Positions 8,965-18,122 of a stretch of DNA of 64,000 nucleotides are shown here, one piece after another; the first letter of the stretch is position 1, and each line of letters opens with the position of its first letter. The notes beneath the pieces were generated by a model. The model was given only the letters and a program-made list of their open reading frames with translations. It had not been told where the DNA came from and searched no databases. A program made the position numbers and the translations under genes. The stretch covers positions 94,312 through 158,311 of the forward strand of contig NZ_JAJFNK010000008.1 in NCBI RefSeq assembly GCF_021739485.1, in the 5' to 3' direction. Source of the stretch: Alicyclobacillus tolerans. GTDB lineage: Bacteria > Bacillota > Bacilli > Alicyclobacillales > Alicyclobacillaceae.

Positions 8965-10506
8965 ATGTCAATTGTGATATGGATATTGGCTGTTTTGGTA
9001 GCATTGCTGGCAGGACTCGGAATCGGGTACCTCGTACGCAGGTCGATTGCGGAATCGAAAATCGGAACTGCGGAGATGCGGGCGCTTCAGATTATTGAGT
9101 CTGCGCAGAGAGATATTGAAGCCAAACAGAAGGAAGCCCTGCTGGAAGCTAAAGAAGAAGCGCACCGCCTGCGTCAAGAGGCGGAGCGTGAAAATCGCGA
9201 ACGCCGATTGGAATTGCAAAAGTTGGAGCGCCGCGTACTTCAAAAGGAAGAGAGTCTGGACCGCAAGTTGGAGGCTCTTGAACGAAGGGCGGACGGCCTT
9301 CGCGACAAGGAGAGTTATCTGGAAAACCTGCAAGCCGAAATTGAGACACTGCACCTGCAAGAAGTCAAAGAGTTGGAGCGTATCTCAGGACTTACGCAAG
9401 AGAGCGCGCGCGAATTGATTTTGTCAACCGTGGAAAAGGAAAGCAGGCACGATGCGGCCGTGCTTATGAAGGAAATCGAGCAGGAAGCCCGCTTGGAAGC
9501 GGAAAAGAAGGCTCGGGATATTGTGGCGATTGCCGTGCAGCGATGCGCTGCAGATCACGCGGCGGAAATCACCGTATCCGTGGTCTCCTTACCCAATGAC
9601 GAAATGAAGGGCCGCATTATTGGCAGAGAGGGACGCAACATCCGTACGTTGGAAACCCTTACGGGCATTGACCTGATTATCGACGACACACCGGAAGCCG
9701 TCATTTTGTCGGGATTCGATCCTGTGCGTCGAGAAATCGCACGAGTTGCGTTAGAACGGCTGGTTGCCGACGGAAGAATTCATCCGGCTCGCATTGAGGA
9801 AATGGTGGAAAAGGCTCGCCGCGATATCGACGAGTTGATTCGTGAAGAAGGCGAACAAGCGGTATTTGAAACCGGCGTGCACGGGCTGCACCCGGATTTG
9901 GTGAAATTGTTAGGAAGATTGAAATTTCGCACGAGTTATGGTCAGAACGTGTTGAAGCATTCCGTCGAGGTGGCCCATTTGGCTGGACTCATGGCAGCTG
10001 AGTTGGGGATTGATGTCGCTTTGGCGAAGCGCGGCGGGTTGTTGCACGACATTGGAAAAGGAATCACTCACGAAGTAGAGGGTTCTCATGTGGAGATTGG
10101 CGTAGACTTGGCCAAACGCTACAAAGAACACCCTGTTGTGATTAACGCAATTGCAGCACATCACGGGGACGTTGAGTTTGCTTCTCCGGTCTCGGTGATT
10201 GTCGCTGCAGCCGATGCGATTTCGGCCGCACGACCAGGTGCACGACGAGAGACGTTAGACATTTACATGAAGCGGTTGGAGAAACTCGAGTCTATCGCTG
10301 AGTCGTTTGACGGCGTTGAAAAGTGTTACGCGATTCAAGCCGGTCGGGAGGTTCGGGTGATTGTGAAGCCGGACCTTGTGGACGATGCCGAATCGGTGCG
10401 CGTAGCTAAGGAAATTTCGAAGAAAATTGAACATGAATTAGACTATCCGGGTCAAATAAAAGTGACCGTGATTCGAGAAACTAGAGCCGTTGAATACGCA
10501 AAATAG
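8965..10506 (+). CDS. rny: Ribonuclease Y
   Basis: 513 residues. Membrane-anchored endoribonuclease that starts mRNA decay in Bacillota. An N-terminal transmembrane helix ([21 protein letters not shown]) is followed by a long charged coiled coil (about residues 30-200), a KH domain ([20 protein letters not shown]) and an HD phosphohydrolase domain with HDIGKG and AHHGD. Length equals the usual 510-520. ATG 8965 follows AAGGAGG. A terminator directly follows the stop. Confidence 0.98.
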   Translation: MSIVIWILAVLVALLAGLGIGYLVRRSIAESKIGTAEMRALQIIESAQRDIEAKQKEALLEAKEEAHRLRQEAERENRERRLELQKLERRVLQKEESLDRKLEALERRADGLRDKESYLENLQAEIETLHLQEVKELERISGLTQESARELILSTVEKESRHDAAVLMKEIEQEARLEAEKKARDIVAIAVQRCAADHAAEITVSVVSLPNDEMKGRIIGREGRNIRTLETLTGIDLIIDDTPEAVILSGFDPVRREIARVALERLVADGRIHPARIEEMVEKARRDIDELIREEGEQAVFETGVHGLHPDLVKLLGRLKFRTSYGQNVLKHSVEVAHLAGLMAAELGIDVALAKRGGLLHDIGKGITHEVEGSHVEIGVDLAKRYKEHPVVINAIAAHHGDVEFASPVSVIVAAADAISAARPGARRETLDIYMKRLEKLESIAESFDGVEKCYAIQAGREVRVIVKPDLVDDAESVRVAKEISKKIEHELDYPGQIKVTVIRETRAVEYAK

Positions 10507-10507
10507 A

Positions 10508-10533
10508 GTAGCCAATTGGCTACTTTATTTTTT
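10508..10533 (+). terminator. Rho-independent terminator of rny
   Basis: GTAGCC-AATT-GGCTAC stem and loop followed by a T-rich tract (TTTATTTTTT). Confidence 0.85.
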
Positions 10534-10616
10534 ATCCGGGCAAGGCGCCGCGAAGCGAAACCATTGGCGTGAACGGGTAAACGGCTTGACGGATGATATT
10601 CGGGAGGGTTAACCAT

Positions 10617-11390
10617 TTGCGCATCTTATTTTTAGGGGATATTGTGGGCAGACCCGGCCTGGACTACGCGGAAACCGTATTAAAGGAAATCCTTTCCGAG
10701 GAACAACCGGACCTCGTCGTGGCGAATGCCGAAAACTCCGCTGGAGGACGTGGGTTGAACCGCCGATCTGCAGAGGCCCTGTACGATGCCGGCGTGGAAA
10801 TTTTGACGCTTGGAAACCATTCATGGGATCAAAGAGAACTGATTTCGTTCATTGATGAAGATGAACGCATCGTGCGGCCCGCAAACTACCCGCCAGGCAC
10901 GCCGGGAAGAGGATATACCGTGTGCCGCGTGCAGAACACTCCTGTCTTGATTATTAATGTAATGGGCCGGACCTTTTTGAGCCAGTTGGATTGTCCGTTT
11001 CGCACCGTGGAGGGCATTCTTAGGGAACATCCAGACATTCGGCACGTGTTGGTGGACATTCACGCAGAAACCACCTCGGAAAAACTTGCGATGGGTTGGC
11101 ACTTTGCAGGCAGAGTGTCTGCAGTGCTGGGAACTCATACCCACGTTCCTACGGCGGATGAAAGGGTATTGCCCGGGGGAACGGCATACATCACCGATGT
11201 GGGCATGGTTGGCCCATACGACGGCATTTTGGGGATGGACCGCCATGCAGTGATCCGTCGCCAACTCACACAGATGCCGGTCAAGTTTGAGGTTGCCGAA
11301 GGTGCCCGTCAGTTTTGCGCGGTGGCGATGACGTGGGATGAGCAAGGCAAAGCCAGTGAAATCCGGCGAATTTATCGTACGGAGGTGTAG
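10617..11390 (+). CDS. ymdB: YmdB metallophosphoesterase
   Basis: 257 residues from the TTG at 10617, chosen because GGGAGGG lies 8 bases upstream and it gives the family N-terminus MRILFLGDIVGRPG. Metal-binding residues are visible in LGDIVG, NAENSAGGRG, LGNHSWD, DIHAETTSEK and GTHTHVPTAD. In B. subtilis YmdB hydrolyses 2',3'-cyclic nucleotides and affects the switch between motility and biofilm. It lies beside rny, its usual neighbour. Confidence 0.93.
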   Translation: MRILFLGDIVGRPGLDYAETVLKEILSEEQPDLVVANAENSAGGRGLNRRSAEALYDAGVEILTLGNHSWDQRELISFIDEDERIVRPANYPPGTPGRGYTVCRVQNTPVLIINVMGRTFLSQLDCPFRTVEGILREHPDIRHVLVDIHAETTSEKLAMGWHFAGRVSAVLGTHTHVPTADERVLPGGTAYITDVGMVGPYDGILGMDRHAVIRRQLTQMPVKFEVAEGARQFCAVAMTWDEQGKASEIRRIYRTEV

Positions 11391-11444
11391 ATTTTTTTCT
11401 TTCGGCATGACTTTTGCCTGCACAGCGGGGAACTTCGGGCGTGT

Positions 11445-11473
11445 ACAGGAATAATTCGGCAAGTAGCGAATAT
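11445..11473 (+). promoter_or_regulatory. Predicted sigma-H promoter of spoVS
   Basis: ACAGGAATA at 11445-11453 and AGCGAATAT at 11465-11473 with an 11-base spacer fit the sigma-H pattern RnAGGAWWW-N11/12-RnnGAATWW at every defined base. spoVS is under sigma-H in B. subtilis, which fits the early sporulation role of the downstream gene. Confidence 0.75.
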
Positions 11474-11517
11474 CGATATAGTGTCCCAGTCCCGATGTTG
11501 TGTAGGAGGTATGAAGC

Positions 11518-11778
11518 GTGGATGTGTTAAAGGTTTCTGCAAAGTCGAATCCAAACTCTGTAGCCGGAGCGCTTGCTGGGGTGCTGCGTGAACGCGGCAC
11601 CGCCGAAATTCAAGCCATCGGGGCCGGAGCCTTGAACCAGGCGGTCAAAGCGGTCGCCATAGCCAGAGGGTTCGTCGCGCCCAGCGGAGTAGACCTCATT
11701 TGTATCCCAGCATTTACAGACATCGTGATCGACGGTGAAGAGCGCACGGCAATCAAGTTAATTGTCGAGCCCCGGTAG
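11518..11778 (+). CDS. spoVS: Stage V sporulation protein S
   Basis: 86 residues, the standard length. The sequence MDVLKVSAKSNPNSVAGALA and the internal GAGALNQAVKAVAIARGF are near-invariant family marks. A small Alba-like protein needed for spore coat assembly and cortex formation. GTG 11518 follows GTAGGAGGT at a 7-base spacing. A sigma-H promoter lies 45 bases upstream. It is followed by a dipeptidase gene, an order also seen in other spore formers. Confidence 0.97.
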   Translation: MDVLKVSAKSNPNSVAGALAGVLRERGTAEIQAIGAGALNQAVKAVAIARGFVAPSGVDLICIPAFTDIVIDGEERTAIKLIVEPR

Positions 11779-11875
11779 AACGCTTTATTGACATTGGACG
11801 AATGACTGACATAGAACGGCTTTTTCGACATGACCTTCCGACATACTTTGGCACCTCGAAGGGGGAACTGAGCTC

Positions 11876-12817
11876 GTGAACACACCGGTTGCGGATGCTC
11901 ACGTTGATGTACTCTGGCGGATGGAACGCGGAGATGGAGAGTTTTACGGCGACTCTCCACTTCAGGCAGCTTGGGAGAAACTTCGAACTGGAGGCGTCAA
12001 GAGTCAAGTATTTGCCCTGTTTACGAGCCCAATTGCACCTGGTAATCAGCAACTGTACAACGTTCTTGCGCAAATTGACCTCTTTTTTGCGAAAGTCGCA
12101 TCTCCTAAGAGAGTGCGTTTCATTGGGGACCGGCAGGACTACCAGTTGGCAGTGCGAGGAGACGAAATTGCCGGTTTTCTCTCTTTGGAAGGGGCCGGCT
12201 GTTTACTGGGACAAACTTCAGTCCTTCGAATGTTGTTCAAACTAGGGGTTCGCGGTGTAGGGCTGACGTGGAACCGCGCCAACGAGCTTGCGGATGGGTG
12301 TCTGGAACCTAGGCAGGCTGGTTTGACCCAGGCTGGCCGCGACGTGGTCATGGAAATGCAGCGACTCGGCATGTGGATTGACATTGCTCACCTTGCGCAA
12401 GCCGGGGTTCGTGACATCTTTCACTTGACGGACGGCGTCGTGATGGCGTCTCATGCCAATGCGCGATCGGTACACTCCCACCCGAGAAACCTTCCGGACG
12501 ACGTGATCCGGGAACTGATTCGTCGCGGGGGCTGGATGGGACTGACGTTTGAGGCTAGTTTTCTGTCCGATCGCGGCGCTTCAATCGACGATGCCTTCCG
12601 GCATTTGGACCACGTTCTCAATCTCGGAGGTGAAGACTTAGTGGGATTGGGTTCGGATTTCGACGGAACGTCGCATGCGGTGTCTGGACTCAGTGACGCG
12701 GCCGACTACAAAAACTTCGCGGAACAATTGGTGCATCGCTATGGTCGGCAACTGGCCGCGAAGGTCCTCTATCAAAACTTTGATCGGTTTGTGCAACGCG
12801 TTTTACCGGATCCCTGA
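11876..12817 (+). CDS. Membrane dipeptidase family (peptidase M19)
   Basis: 313 residues. Zinc-dependent dipeptidase of the renal dipeptidase family: the first metal motif HxD is in VADAHVDVLWRM, further ligands lie in SLEGAGCL, MASHANARSVHSHPRN and LGSDFDGT. There is no signal peptide, as is usual for bacterial cytosolic members. GTG 11876 follows GAAGGGGGAACTG. The gene sits between spoVS and cotE; a sporulation link is possible but the substrate is unknown. Confidence 0.9.
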   Translation: MNTPVADAHVDVLWRMERGDGEFYGDSPLQAAWEKLRTGGVKSQVFALFTSPIAPGNQQLYNVLAQIDLFFAKVASPKRVRFIGDRQDYQLAVRGDEIAGFLSLEGAGCLLGQTSVLRMLFKLGVRGVGLTWNRANELADGCLEPRQAGLTQAGRDVVMEMQRLGMWIDIAHLAQAGVRDIFHLTDGVVMASHANARSVHSHPRNLPDDVIRELIRRGGWMGLTFEASFLSDRGASIDDAFRHLDHVLNLGGEDLVGLGSDFDGTSHAVSGLSDAADYKNFAEQLVHRYGRQLAAKVLYQNFDRFVQRVLPDP

Positions 12818-13241
12818 ATGTCACGGTTGCAGTCTGTTTTCCCCGGGCCTCAAGGACCCGCCGTTTCAGCCGATCCCTCGTTAGAAACGCTCATTTGTTT
12901 TAACCACTTGTTGTTTCAACTACTTATTTGTGCGTGTTCCCCCGGGTGTTTTGCACTCCCACGTCTTCTATACTCCTTTGAAACACTTCTGGATTCAAGC
13001 CGTCGAAAATAGGATGAGCCCGATTTTTGAGTGAGCAACTTCCGGGATAACCGCCCGGGACCTCCTCGCATAAGATGATGCGTGGGTATGAAGATAGGCG
13101 ATTGGCAGGTGCGAATTATCCCGTCGCTGCGCGCCTTGCACCGATGAAAGTCGCCGCGCATACTGATGAATCATCCGGCAGGAATAGGCTATCACCGTGG
13201 CGCGCGGGATCGCCGGTATTCTGCAAAAAGGAGGTTGCGGC
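12818..13241. other. Gene-free stretch upstream of cotE
   Basis: 424 bases without a convincing ORF or terminator. Possible small frames at 12818-13012 and 13075-13266 have no ribosome site and read through the cotE leader. It presumably holds the mother-cell promoter(s) of cotE, but I could not match sigma-E or sigma-K elements confidently. The ribosome site AAAGGAGG lies at about 13228-13234. Confidence 0.5.
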
Positions 13242-13781
13242 ATGGTGCTCTCAAACAAAGACGTAACGTATCGCGAGATTGTTGCCAACGCGGTGTGCGG
13301 CCGCGGCAGCAAGTATTCGCAAACCACCTACACGATCCGGCCGGCAAACCGTCCAAGCACAATCGGCGGTTGCTGGGTCATGAACCACACGTACGATGCC
13401 GACGTGGTAGGGGATTATGTCGAGGTGCACGGGAGGTTTGACGTGAACGTTTGGTACTCCTTTAACGGGAATTCCGAAACGGGAGTCGCTAAAGACACGG
13501 TATCTTACGTCGAACAAATCGCTTTGCGTGACCTCGATCCAGGTTTGGCCCGGGATTCGATGCAGGTAGAAGTCCGTCAATTGCAAAGTCCCAATTGTCT
13601 CGATGCAACCATTACCGGCAACGGGTCGGAAATTCTCGTCCGGGTGGAGAAAGAACTGAGCGTCGAAGTGATTGGTCCAACCAAGCTCACTGTGATGACA
13701 GCTGAGCTCAGCGAGAAAAAAGACGACGAGTACCTAGAAGACGACGGTATGCTCGACGAGGTGGAAATCGAAGAGAGCTGA
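13242..13781 (+). CDS. cotE: Outer spore coat morphogenetic protein CotE
   Basis: 179 residues from ATG 13242, preceded by AAAGGAGG; a longer frame from 13197 has no ribosome site. Matches CotE in length, N-terminus (YREIVANAVCGRGSKYSQ), the segment GCWVMNHTYDADVVGDYVEVHGRFDVN (beginning GCWVMNHTY) and the acidic C-terminus (KKDDEYLEDDGMLDEVEIEES, beginning KKDDEYLEDD). CotE forms the layer on which the outer coat assembles in the mother cell. The next four genes are coat-associated ATP-grasp proteins, so this forms a coat gene block. Confidence 0.93.
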   Translation: MVLSNKDVTYREIVANAVCGRGSKYSQTTYTIRPANRPSTIGGCWVMNHTYDADVVGDYVEVHGRFDVNVWYSFNGNSETGVAKDTVSYVEQIALRDLDPGLARDSMQVEVRQLQSPNCLDATITGNGSEILVRVEKELSVEVIGPTKLTVMTAELSEKKDDEYLEDDGMLDEVEIEES

Positions 13782-13884
13782 TCGACTGGGCTGGCGCCCG
13801 CCAATCGCGGGCGCTCCAGCGGTTTAGGCTACAGGAAGACCAGGGGCGGTACGCCCCTTTTTGCTGTAGAGGAGTGAATCCATC

Positions 13885-15183
13885 ATGGGAAATCCCGTGA
13901 CCTTTCATCAGTCCTTCGGGAATGTTCACGCGGCATACCGCCCCAACCGCCGTGTACGGGGTGCAAACCCCAAAGTTGAGCGAAAACCCGGTACGCAGCC
14001 TGTGAACGAATTGCCACCGGGTTCTCCCTTGAAGGCGGGGAGCGAGGGACACGCCGTCACAAGACCCGTTTGTTTGGGATTGTATGCGAATTTGGAAGAC
14101 TCTCCAACCCGGCCTTTTGGAGAACAGACGCTCTTGTTTGTCGATCTCGTCCGGCTGGGTCAGGACAAAGGAGTCGACGTCGTGGTTTTAACTCCTGGGT
14201 TTCGGCGCAGCGGAGAAGGATGGACTTACCGCGTGCGCGACAAGAGTTGGCAGGTCGCGCGCACCCGACTGCCTGACGTTGTGCTGCGGCGTTCAGGCAC
14301 ATTTCGGATGCGGTTTTTGCCGGACGTTCGCAATGACCTGCAGTGGCTGCGGGAACTCGGAAAGCTGCACAGCTTGCCGCGCATTTGCGGGAATAAGTGG
14401 GAGCTGTACAGAGTCCTTCGAGGTGAAGAGACACTGTCGGGAAAACTGCCGGTTACGACGCTGGCCGACTCGGCCGCAGACGTCTATCGAGAAGTGCTTG
14501 CACGGAAGGACGTTTACGTCAAGCCTTTGAACGGTGCGCAAGGTGTACAAATTTACAGGTTGTTTATCAACGGCAATCGAATGACTGCGACGTGGCAGGA
14601 CCGCCCTTTCCCCGTGAATTTGGCACAACATGCGGTGTTTCAAACGGAAGTGCGCGAGCGTGCATTTGGTTCCTTCCAAGATTTTCAGAAATTTTGGTCC
14701 TCTACGAAACTCAAGCGCTGTTTGGTGCAAGACACTGTAAGCCTTTTGCGGACTGGGGATGAGCGTCCGTTTGACTTTCGATGGCTCGTTCAGCGTTGCG
14801 GCGATTGGCGAGTGATGGCCCGGGTCGCACGGATTGGCAATCCAAAGTCGGTGACGACGAATATTCATACCGGCGGGCAAGCCGTCGAAGCGCGCGCCGC
14901 CCTGGAAAAAATCGGTTGGAAAAATCCGGATGCGACGATTGCGCAAATAGACGAAGTGGCACTGGCCGTCGCAAAAAGGTTAGAAACCAGGTATGGGCCG
15001 TACGCGGAAGTAGGCATCGACTTGGCTCTGACGACGGGGGGCGGCATCACGGTCTTTGAAGCGAACCCTACACCGGGTAGGCGTATGTTGAGATCGCTGT
15101 CTGGGGACGTCCGGGAGATGTCACTTCAGTGCCTGGTTGAATATGCTATCAAGGCAGTCGGGATTGCCTCGAAGTTCACATAA
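13885..15183 (+). CDS. YheC/YheD-type endospore coat-associated ATP-grasp protein, copy 1
   Basis: 432 residues. The C-terminal 270 residues form an ATP-grasp-like domain with VYVKPLNGAQGVQIYRL, FDFRWLVQR and the metal-binding end GIDLALTTGGGITVFEANPTPGRRM (beginning GIDLALTTGG). A 60-residue N-terminal extension is basic and poorly structured. Family members are spore coat associated in Bacillus; the ligation reaction is unknown. ATG 13885 follows GAGGAGTG. First of four related genes on one strand with gaps of about 20 bases or less, so likely an operon. Confidence 0.85.
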   Translation: MGNPVTFHQSFGNVHAAYRPNRRVRGANPKVERKPGTQPVNELPPGSPLKAGSEGHAVTRPVCLGLYANLEDSPTRPFGEQTLLFVDLVRLGQDKGVDVVVLTPGFRRSGEGWTYRVRDKSWQVARTRLPDVVLRRSGTFRMRFLPDVRNDLQWLRELGKLHSLPRICGNKWELYRVLRGEETLSGKLPVTTLADSAADVYREVLARKDVYVKPLNGAQGVQIYRLFINGNRMTATWQDRPFPVNLAQHAVFQTEVRERAFGSFQDFQKFWSSTKLKRCLVQDTVSLLRTGDERPFDFRWLVQRCGDWRVMARVARIGNPKSVTTNIHTGGQAVEARAALEKIGWKNPDATIAQIDEVALAVAKRLETRYGPYAEVGIDLALTTGGGITVFEANPTPGRRMLRSLSGDVREMSLQCLVEYAIKAVGIASKFT

Positions 15184-15203
15184 GGCGAAGGGAGACGGTT
15201 CGC

Positions 15204-16580
15204 ATGCAGGGTGACGGGGAATATCAGTTATCTACATTTCAAAGTTCCCAAGCACTCATCCGAGTCCACCCTTCGCTGGGGACACAGATGGCACTTCGAC
15301 GTGGGCAGCGGTGCTGGTTTGTTTGCGGAGCCCAAATGGTTGAGGTCCCCGTGGTATTTGACGACACGGTTCCGAATGATTTTGTATTCTGCAGCACTTC
15401 ACTGATTGAACGGGTGCAGGCCATGGATCTCGATGTACAATCGGCTCGTGTGACTCAGGACGTGATTGCGGTATCACCCAGAATTGGAATCCTGAGCAAT
15501 CCAGTGTGGAACGAAAAACAGGGCAAATTGCGAAGGACCAAACAACTGCCGGCCCTCGAAAAGCTCGTTCAAGCTGGCGAACGTCAAGGGGCCTTGTGTT
15601 TTATCTTTCGTTTGCAGGATGTCGACTTTCAAACGCTTCGCGTCAAAGGATACCGTTTCCTCAATCAAAGGTGGGAACCCGTGGTTCTTCCCTTGCCGGA
15701 TGCGGTCTATGACCAGGTCATTTCCAGAAAACTGGAGCGCAGTCCAGAATACGCAAAGAAGCGGACGAAGTTAACCAAGTTGTTCGGCAACCGCTTGTTT
15801 AACAGCGGCTTTTTCGACAAATGGCAGGTTTACCAGTGGTTAAGCACCGATGTGCGAACGAAAAAACACGTGCCCGCTACCATCCGGTACACCCGGCTGC
15901 GGGAAGCGGCGTCGTTTGTCCAAAGGTATCCGACTTCATTTTTAAAGCCCGTTCACGGGAGTTTGGGTCTGGGGATTGTGCGGCTGACTCGATTGCAGGA
16001 CGGAACGTTCCTTTATGAAGTCAAACGTTCAAACCAAGGTCCTGCTCACGGTAAGGTCCAAAATGCCGAAGAAGCGGTTAAGGCCTTTAAGTCGCGGCTG
16101 ATTGCCAGGCCTTATTTGCTGCAACAAGGCATTCCGCTGAAGACCCAAAAGGGGCGGCCGTTTGACATCCGGATTTTGCTGCAACGCGACAGCACGGGAG
16201 AGTGGAAAAGGACGAAAATGTTCGCCCGGATTGCTCGCCAAGGAGACTTTACGTCCAATTTAAGCAGTGGAGGTGAAGCGCTCGCTGTGGCAACGGTTTT
16301 GGGAGAAATCTATGCGTCTTCCGAACAGCGCAAACGGATTACGAGGGACATACGGCGAATCTCCCGGACTGCGGTGGAAGTTATGGAGCAGCAAGCGGGA
16401 ACGCAGTTTGGGGAACTAGGACTTGACCTTGGCATCGACGAGATGGGGCACGTGTGGATCATTGAAGTGAATTCAAAGCCGTGGAAGTCGCCCACCACGG
16501 AAAAGGGTCGGCAGGATTTGGTCGATCTCGCATTTGCTCGGCCCATGCAGTACGCGATCCGTCTAGCACAACACAAGTAG
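15204..16580 (+). CDS. YheC/YheD-type ATP-grasp protein, copy 2
   Basis: 458 residues. An N-terminal domain of about 190 residues includes RIGILSNPVWNEK, a family mark; the ATP-grasp part includes FLKPVHGSLGLGIVRL, RPFDIRILLQRD and LGIDEMGHVWIIEVNSKP. ATG 15204 follows GAAGGGAG. It lies 20 bases after copy 1 and ends 26 bases before the amidoligase gene. Similar in build to copies 1 and 4 but clearly diverged, so the tandem set is not recent. Confidence 0.88.
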   Translation: MQGDGEYQLSTFQSSQALIRVHPSLGTQMALRRGQRCWFVCGAQMVEVPVVFDDTVPNDFVFCSTSLIERVQAMDLDVQSARVTQDVIAVSPRIGILSNPVWNEKQGKLRRTKQLPALEKLVQAGERQGALCFIFRLQDVDFQTLRVKGYRFLNQRWEPVVLPLPDAVYDQVISRKLERSPEYAKKRTKLTKLFGNRLFNSGFFDKWQVYQWLSTDVRTKKHVPATIRYTRLREAASFVQRYPTSFLKPVHGSLGLGIVRLTRLQDGTFLYEVKRSNQGPAHGKVQNAEEAVKAFKSRLIARPYLLQQGIPLKTQKGRPFDIRILLQRDSTGEWKRTKMFARIARQGDFTSNLSSGGEALAVATVLGEIYASSEQRKRITRDIRRISRTAVEVMEQQAGTQFGELGLDLGIDEMGHVWIIEVNSKPWKSPTTEKGRQDLVDLAFARPMQYAIRLAQHK

Positions 16581-16606
16581 ACCGGCTTGAAAGGAGATGC
16601 AGCACG

Positions 16607-18088
16607 TTGGCGTACTATCTATTACATGGCGGGCAACCTTCGGCAAAGCGCTTGTTGAAGCGAGTACAGCAGTTGCGGCCTTATCCCTCAAGCAATTCGG
16701 TGGAATCCGGTGACGTCGTCATTCGCTGGGGCGTGGCAAACGAGAGTGACCCGGTAAATGGACGTGTTTTGAATCCCCAAGATGCCGTTGCACGGACGGT
16801 TTCCCGCGCGGAAATGGGCAGGCTTTTGCGCCGTGTGGGTATCCGTTTTTTGAGTAAGGAGCAAGCGCGGGACGAATCTGGCTTAAAAACGTCGAGGATT
16901 GTAAGACACTATCGAATCCCTTTATTTGATTTGAATCCCATCGCTTGTTTTCGATCCGACGGCAACCCGGTTTGGATCAACCAGCGCATACAGCGCGTCC
17001 AGGATTCATTCCGGGAGGTGTCATTTGACGACGACTTAGTGACAAAGCGCGCCATTCGACTGGCCGTGCGCGCTCTGCACGCCGTTGGACTCGATTTTGG
17101 AATGGTCAGCATCGGATTGGGGCAAAAAGGCGTGCTGCACGTGTTGGATGTCACGGCAAACCCAGTTCTGGATTCCCGCATGTTGGAATTGTACGCGACC
17201 GCCGTGCGGGACTTCATGGAACAGGAAGACAAGGTTGCCAGGTCAGGATTTGGCCCCGTAAAGCTGGGCACGGACATCGAATTTATGTTGAGATCGCAAA
17301 ACGGCAAGATGGTCTTGGCAAGCAACTTCTTTTCACGCAAAGGTAAAGTGGGCTGTGACGACCGAAGCGTGCAGTTCGACGGCAAGCGTCTGCCGCTTGT
17401 AGAATTGCGCCCAGACCCAGATGCGAGTCCATTGGGCTTGTTGAACAACTTGCGCGAAGTGATGCTGCAGGCCGCATCGACCATTCGCCGTCCAGGGGTG
17501 CAGTGGCGCGCTGGAAGTATGCCGTTTCGACCCTACTGTACCGGAGCCCATTTGCACTTTTCCAACGTCCCGTACTCCAGCCATTTTGTCAAAGTCTTAG
17601 ATAACTACGTCGGCATTGTTTTAATGATGGTCGAAGACCCCAAGACAGCTGTGTTGCGAAAGGCCCGGTACGGGTTTCTAGGCGACGTTCGGCAAAAGGA
17701 TTACGGCGGTTTTGAATACCGGACACCTGCCAGCTTCATTGTCGATCCCGATGTCACTGCAGCCGCTTTGTGCATAGGTTACTTGGCAGCTGTTCATCAC
17801 CGGGAGCTGTCCATGACCGATATCTACAACCCAGGATTGCAGACCGCGTTTTACAAAGGCGACACGGAAAAGCTTTTGCCCATCGCATTGAGAAATCTGA
17901 GCAATTTGCGCCAACTCCCGGAGTATGAGCGATTTCGCGACTACATTGAACCTCTGGTTCGGATGATTGAAGAAAGGCGCGTTTGGAACGAAAACATTGA
18001 CGTGCGCACGGTTTGGGGAATTCCCTTGCGGCAGCCAGGAACGCGGAAAGTGAAATCCCGAGCTTCCAACTCGAGAACCGCAGGTTAG
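16607..18088 (+). CDS. Putative COOH-NH2 ligase (amidoligase) with partial ATP-grasp N-terminal domain
   Basis: 493 residues from TTG 16607, chosen because AAAGGAGATG lies just upstream. Residues about 20-200 resemble a shortened ATP-grasp domain (NESDPVNGRVLNPQDAVART; VLDVTANPVLDSRML). Residues about 205-475 match the phage phiEco32-like COOH-NH2 ligase type 2 pattern: KLGTDIEFMLR, GCDDRSVQFDG, VELRPDP and GAHLHFSN. This family is thought to join carboxyl and amino groups with ATP. Within a coat gene block a role in crosslinking or tagging coat peptides is an inference. Confidence 0.8.
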   Translation: MAYYLLHGGQPSAKRLLKRVQQLRPYPSSNSVESGDVVIRWGVANESDPVNGRVLNPQDAVARTVSRAEMGRLLRRVGIRFLSKEQARDESGLKTSRIVRHYRIPLFDLNPIACFRSDGNPVWINQRIQRVQDSFREVSFDDDLVTKRAIRLAVRALHAVGLDFGMVSIGLGQKGVLHVLDVTANPVLDSRMLELYATAVRDFMEQEDKVARSGFGPVKLGTDIEFMLRSQNGKMVLASNFFSRKGKVGCDDRSVQFDGKRLPLVELRPDPDASPLGLLNNLREVMLQAASTIRRPGVQWRAGSMPFRPYCTGAHLHFSNVPYSSHFVKVLDNYVGIVLMMVEDPKTAVLRKARYGFLGDVRQKDYGGFEYRTPASFIVDPDVTAAALCIGYLAAVHHRELSMTDIYNPGLQTAFYKGDTEKLLPIALRNLSNLRQLPEYERFRDYIEPLVRMIEERRVWNENIDVRTVWGIPLRQPGTRKVKSRASNSRTAG

Positions 18089-18122
18089 GTTGTGGCACAG
18101 CTTTTGGAAGGGGATGTTGCGA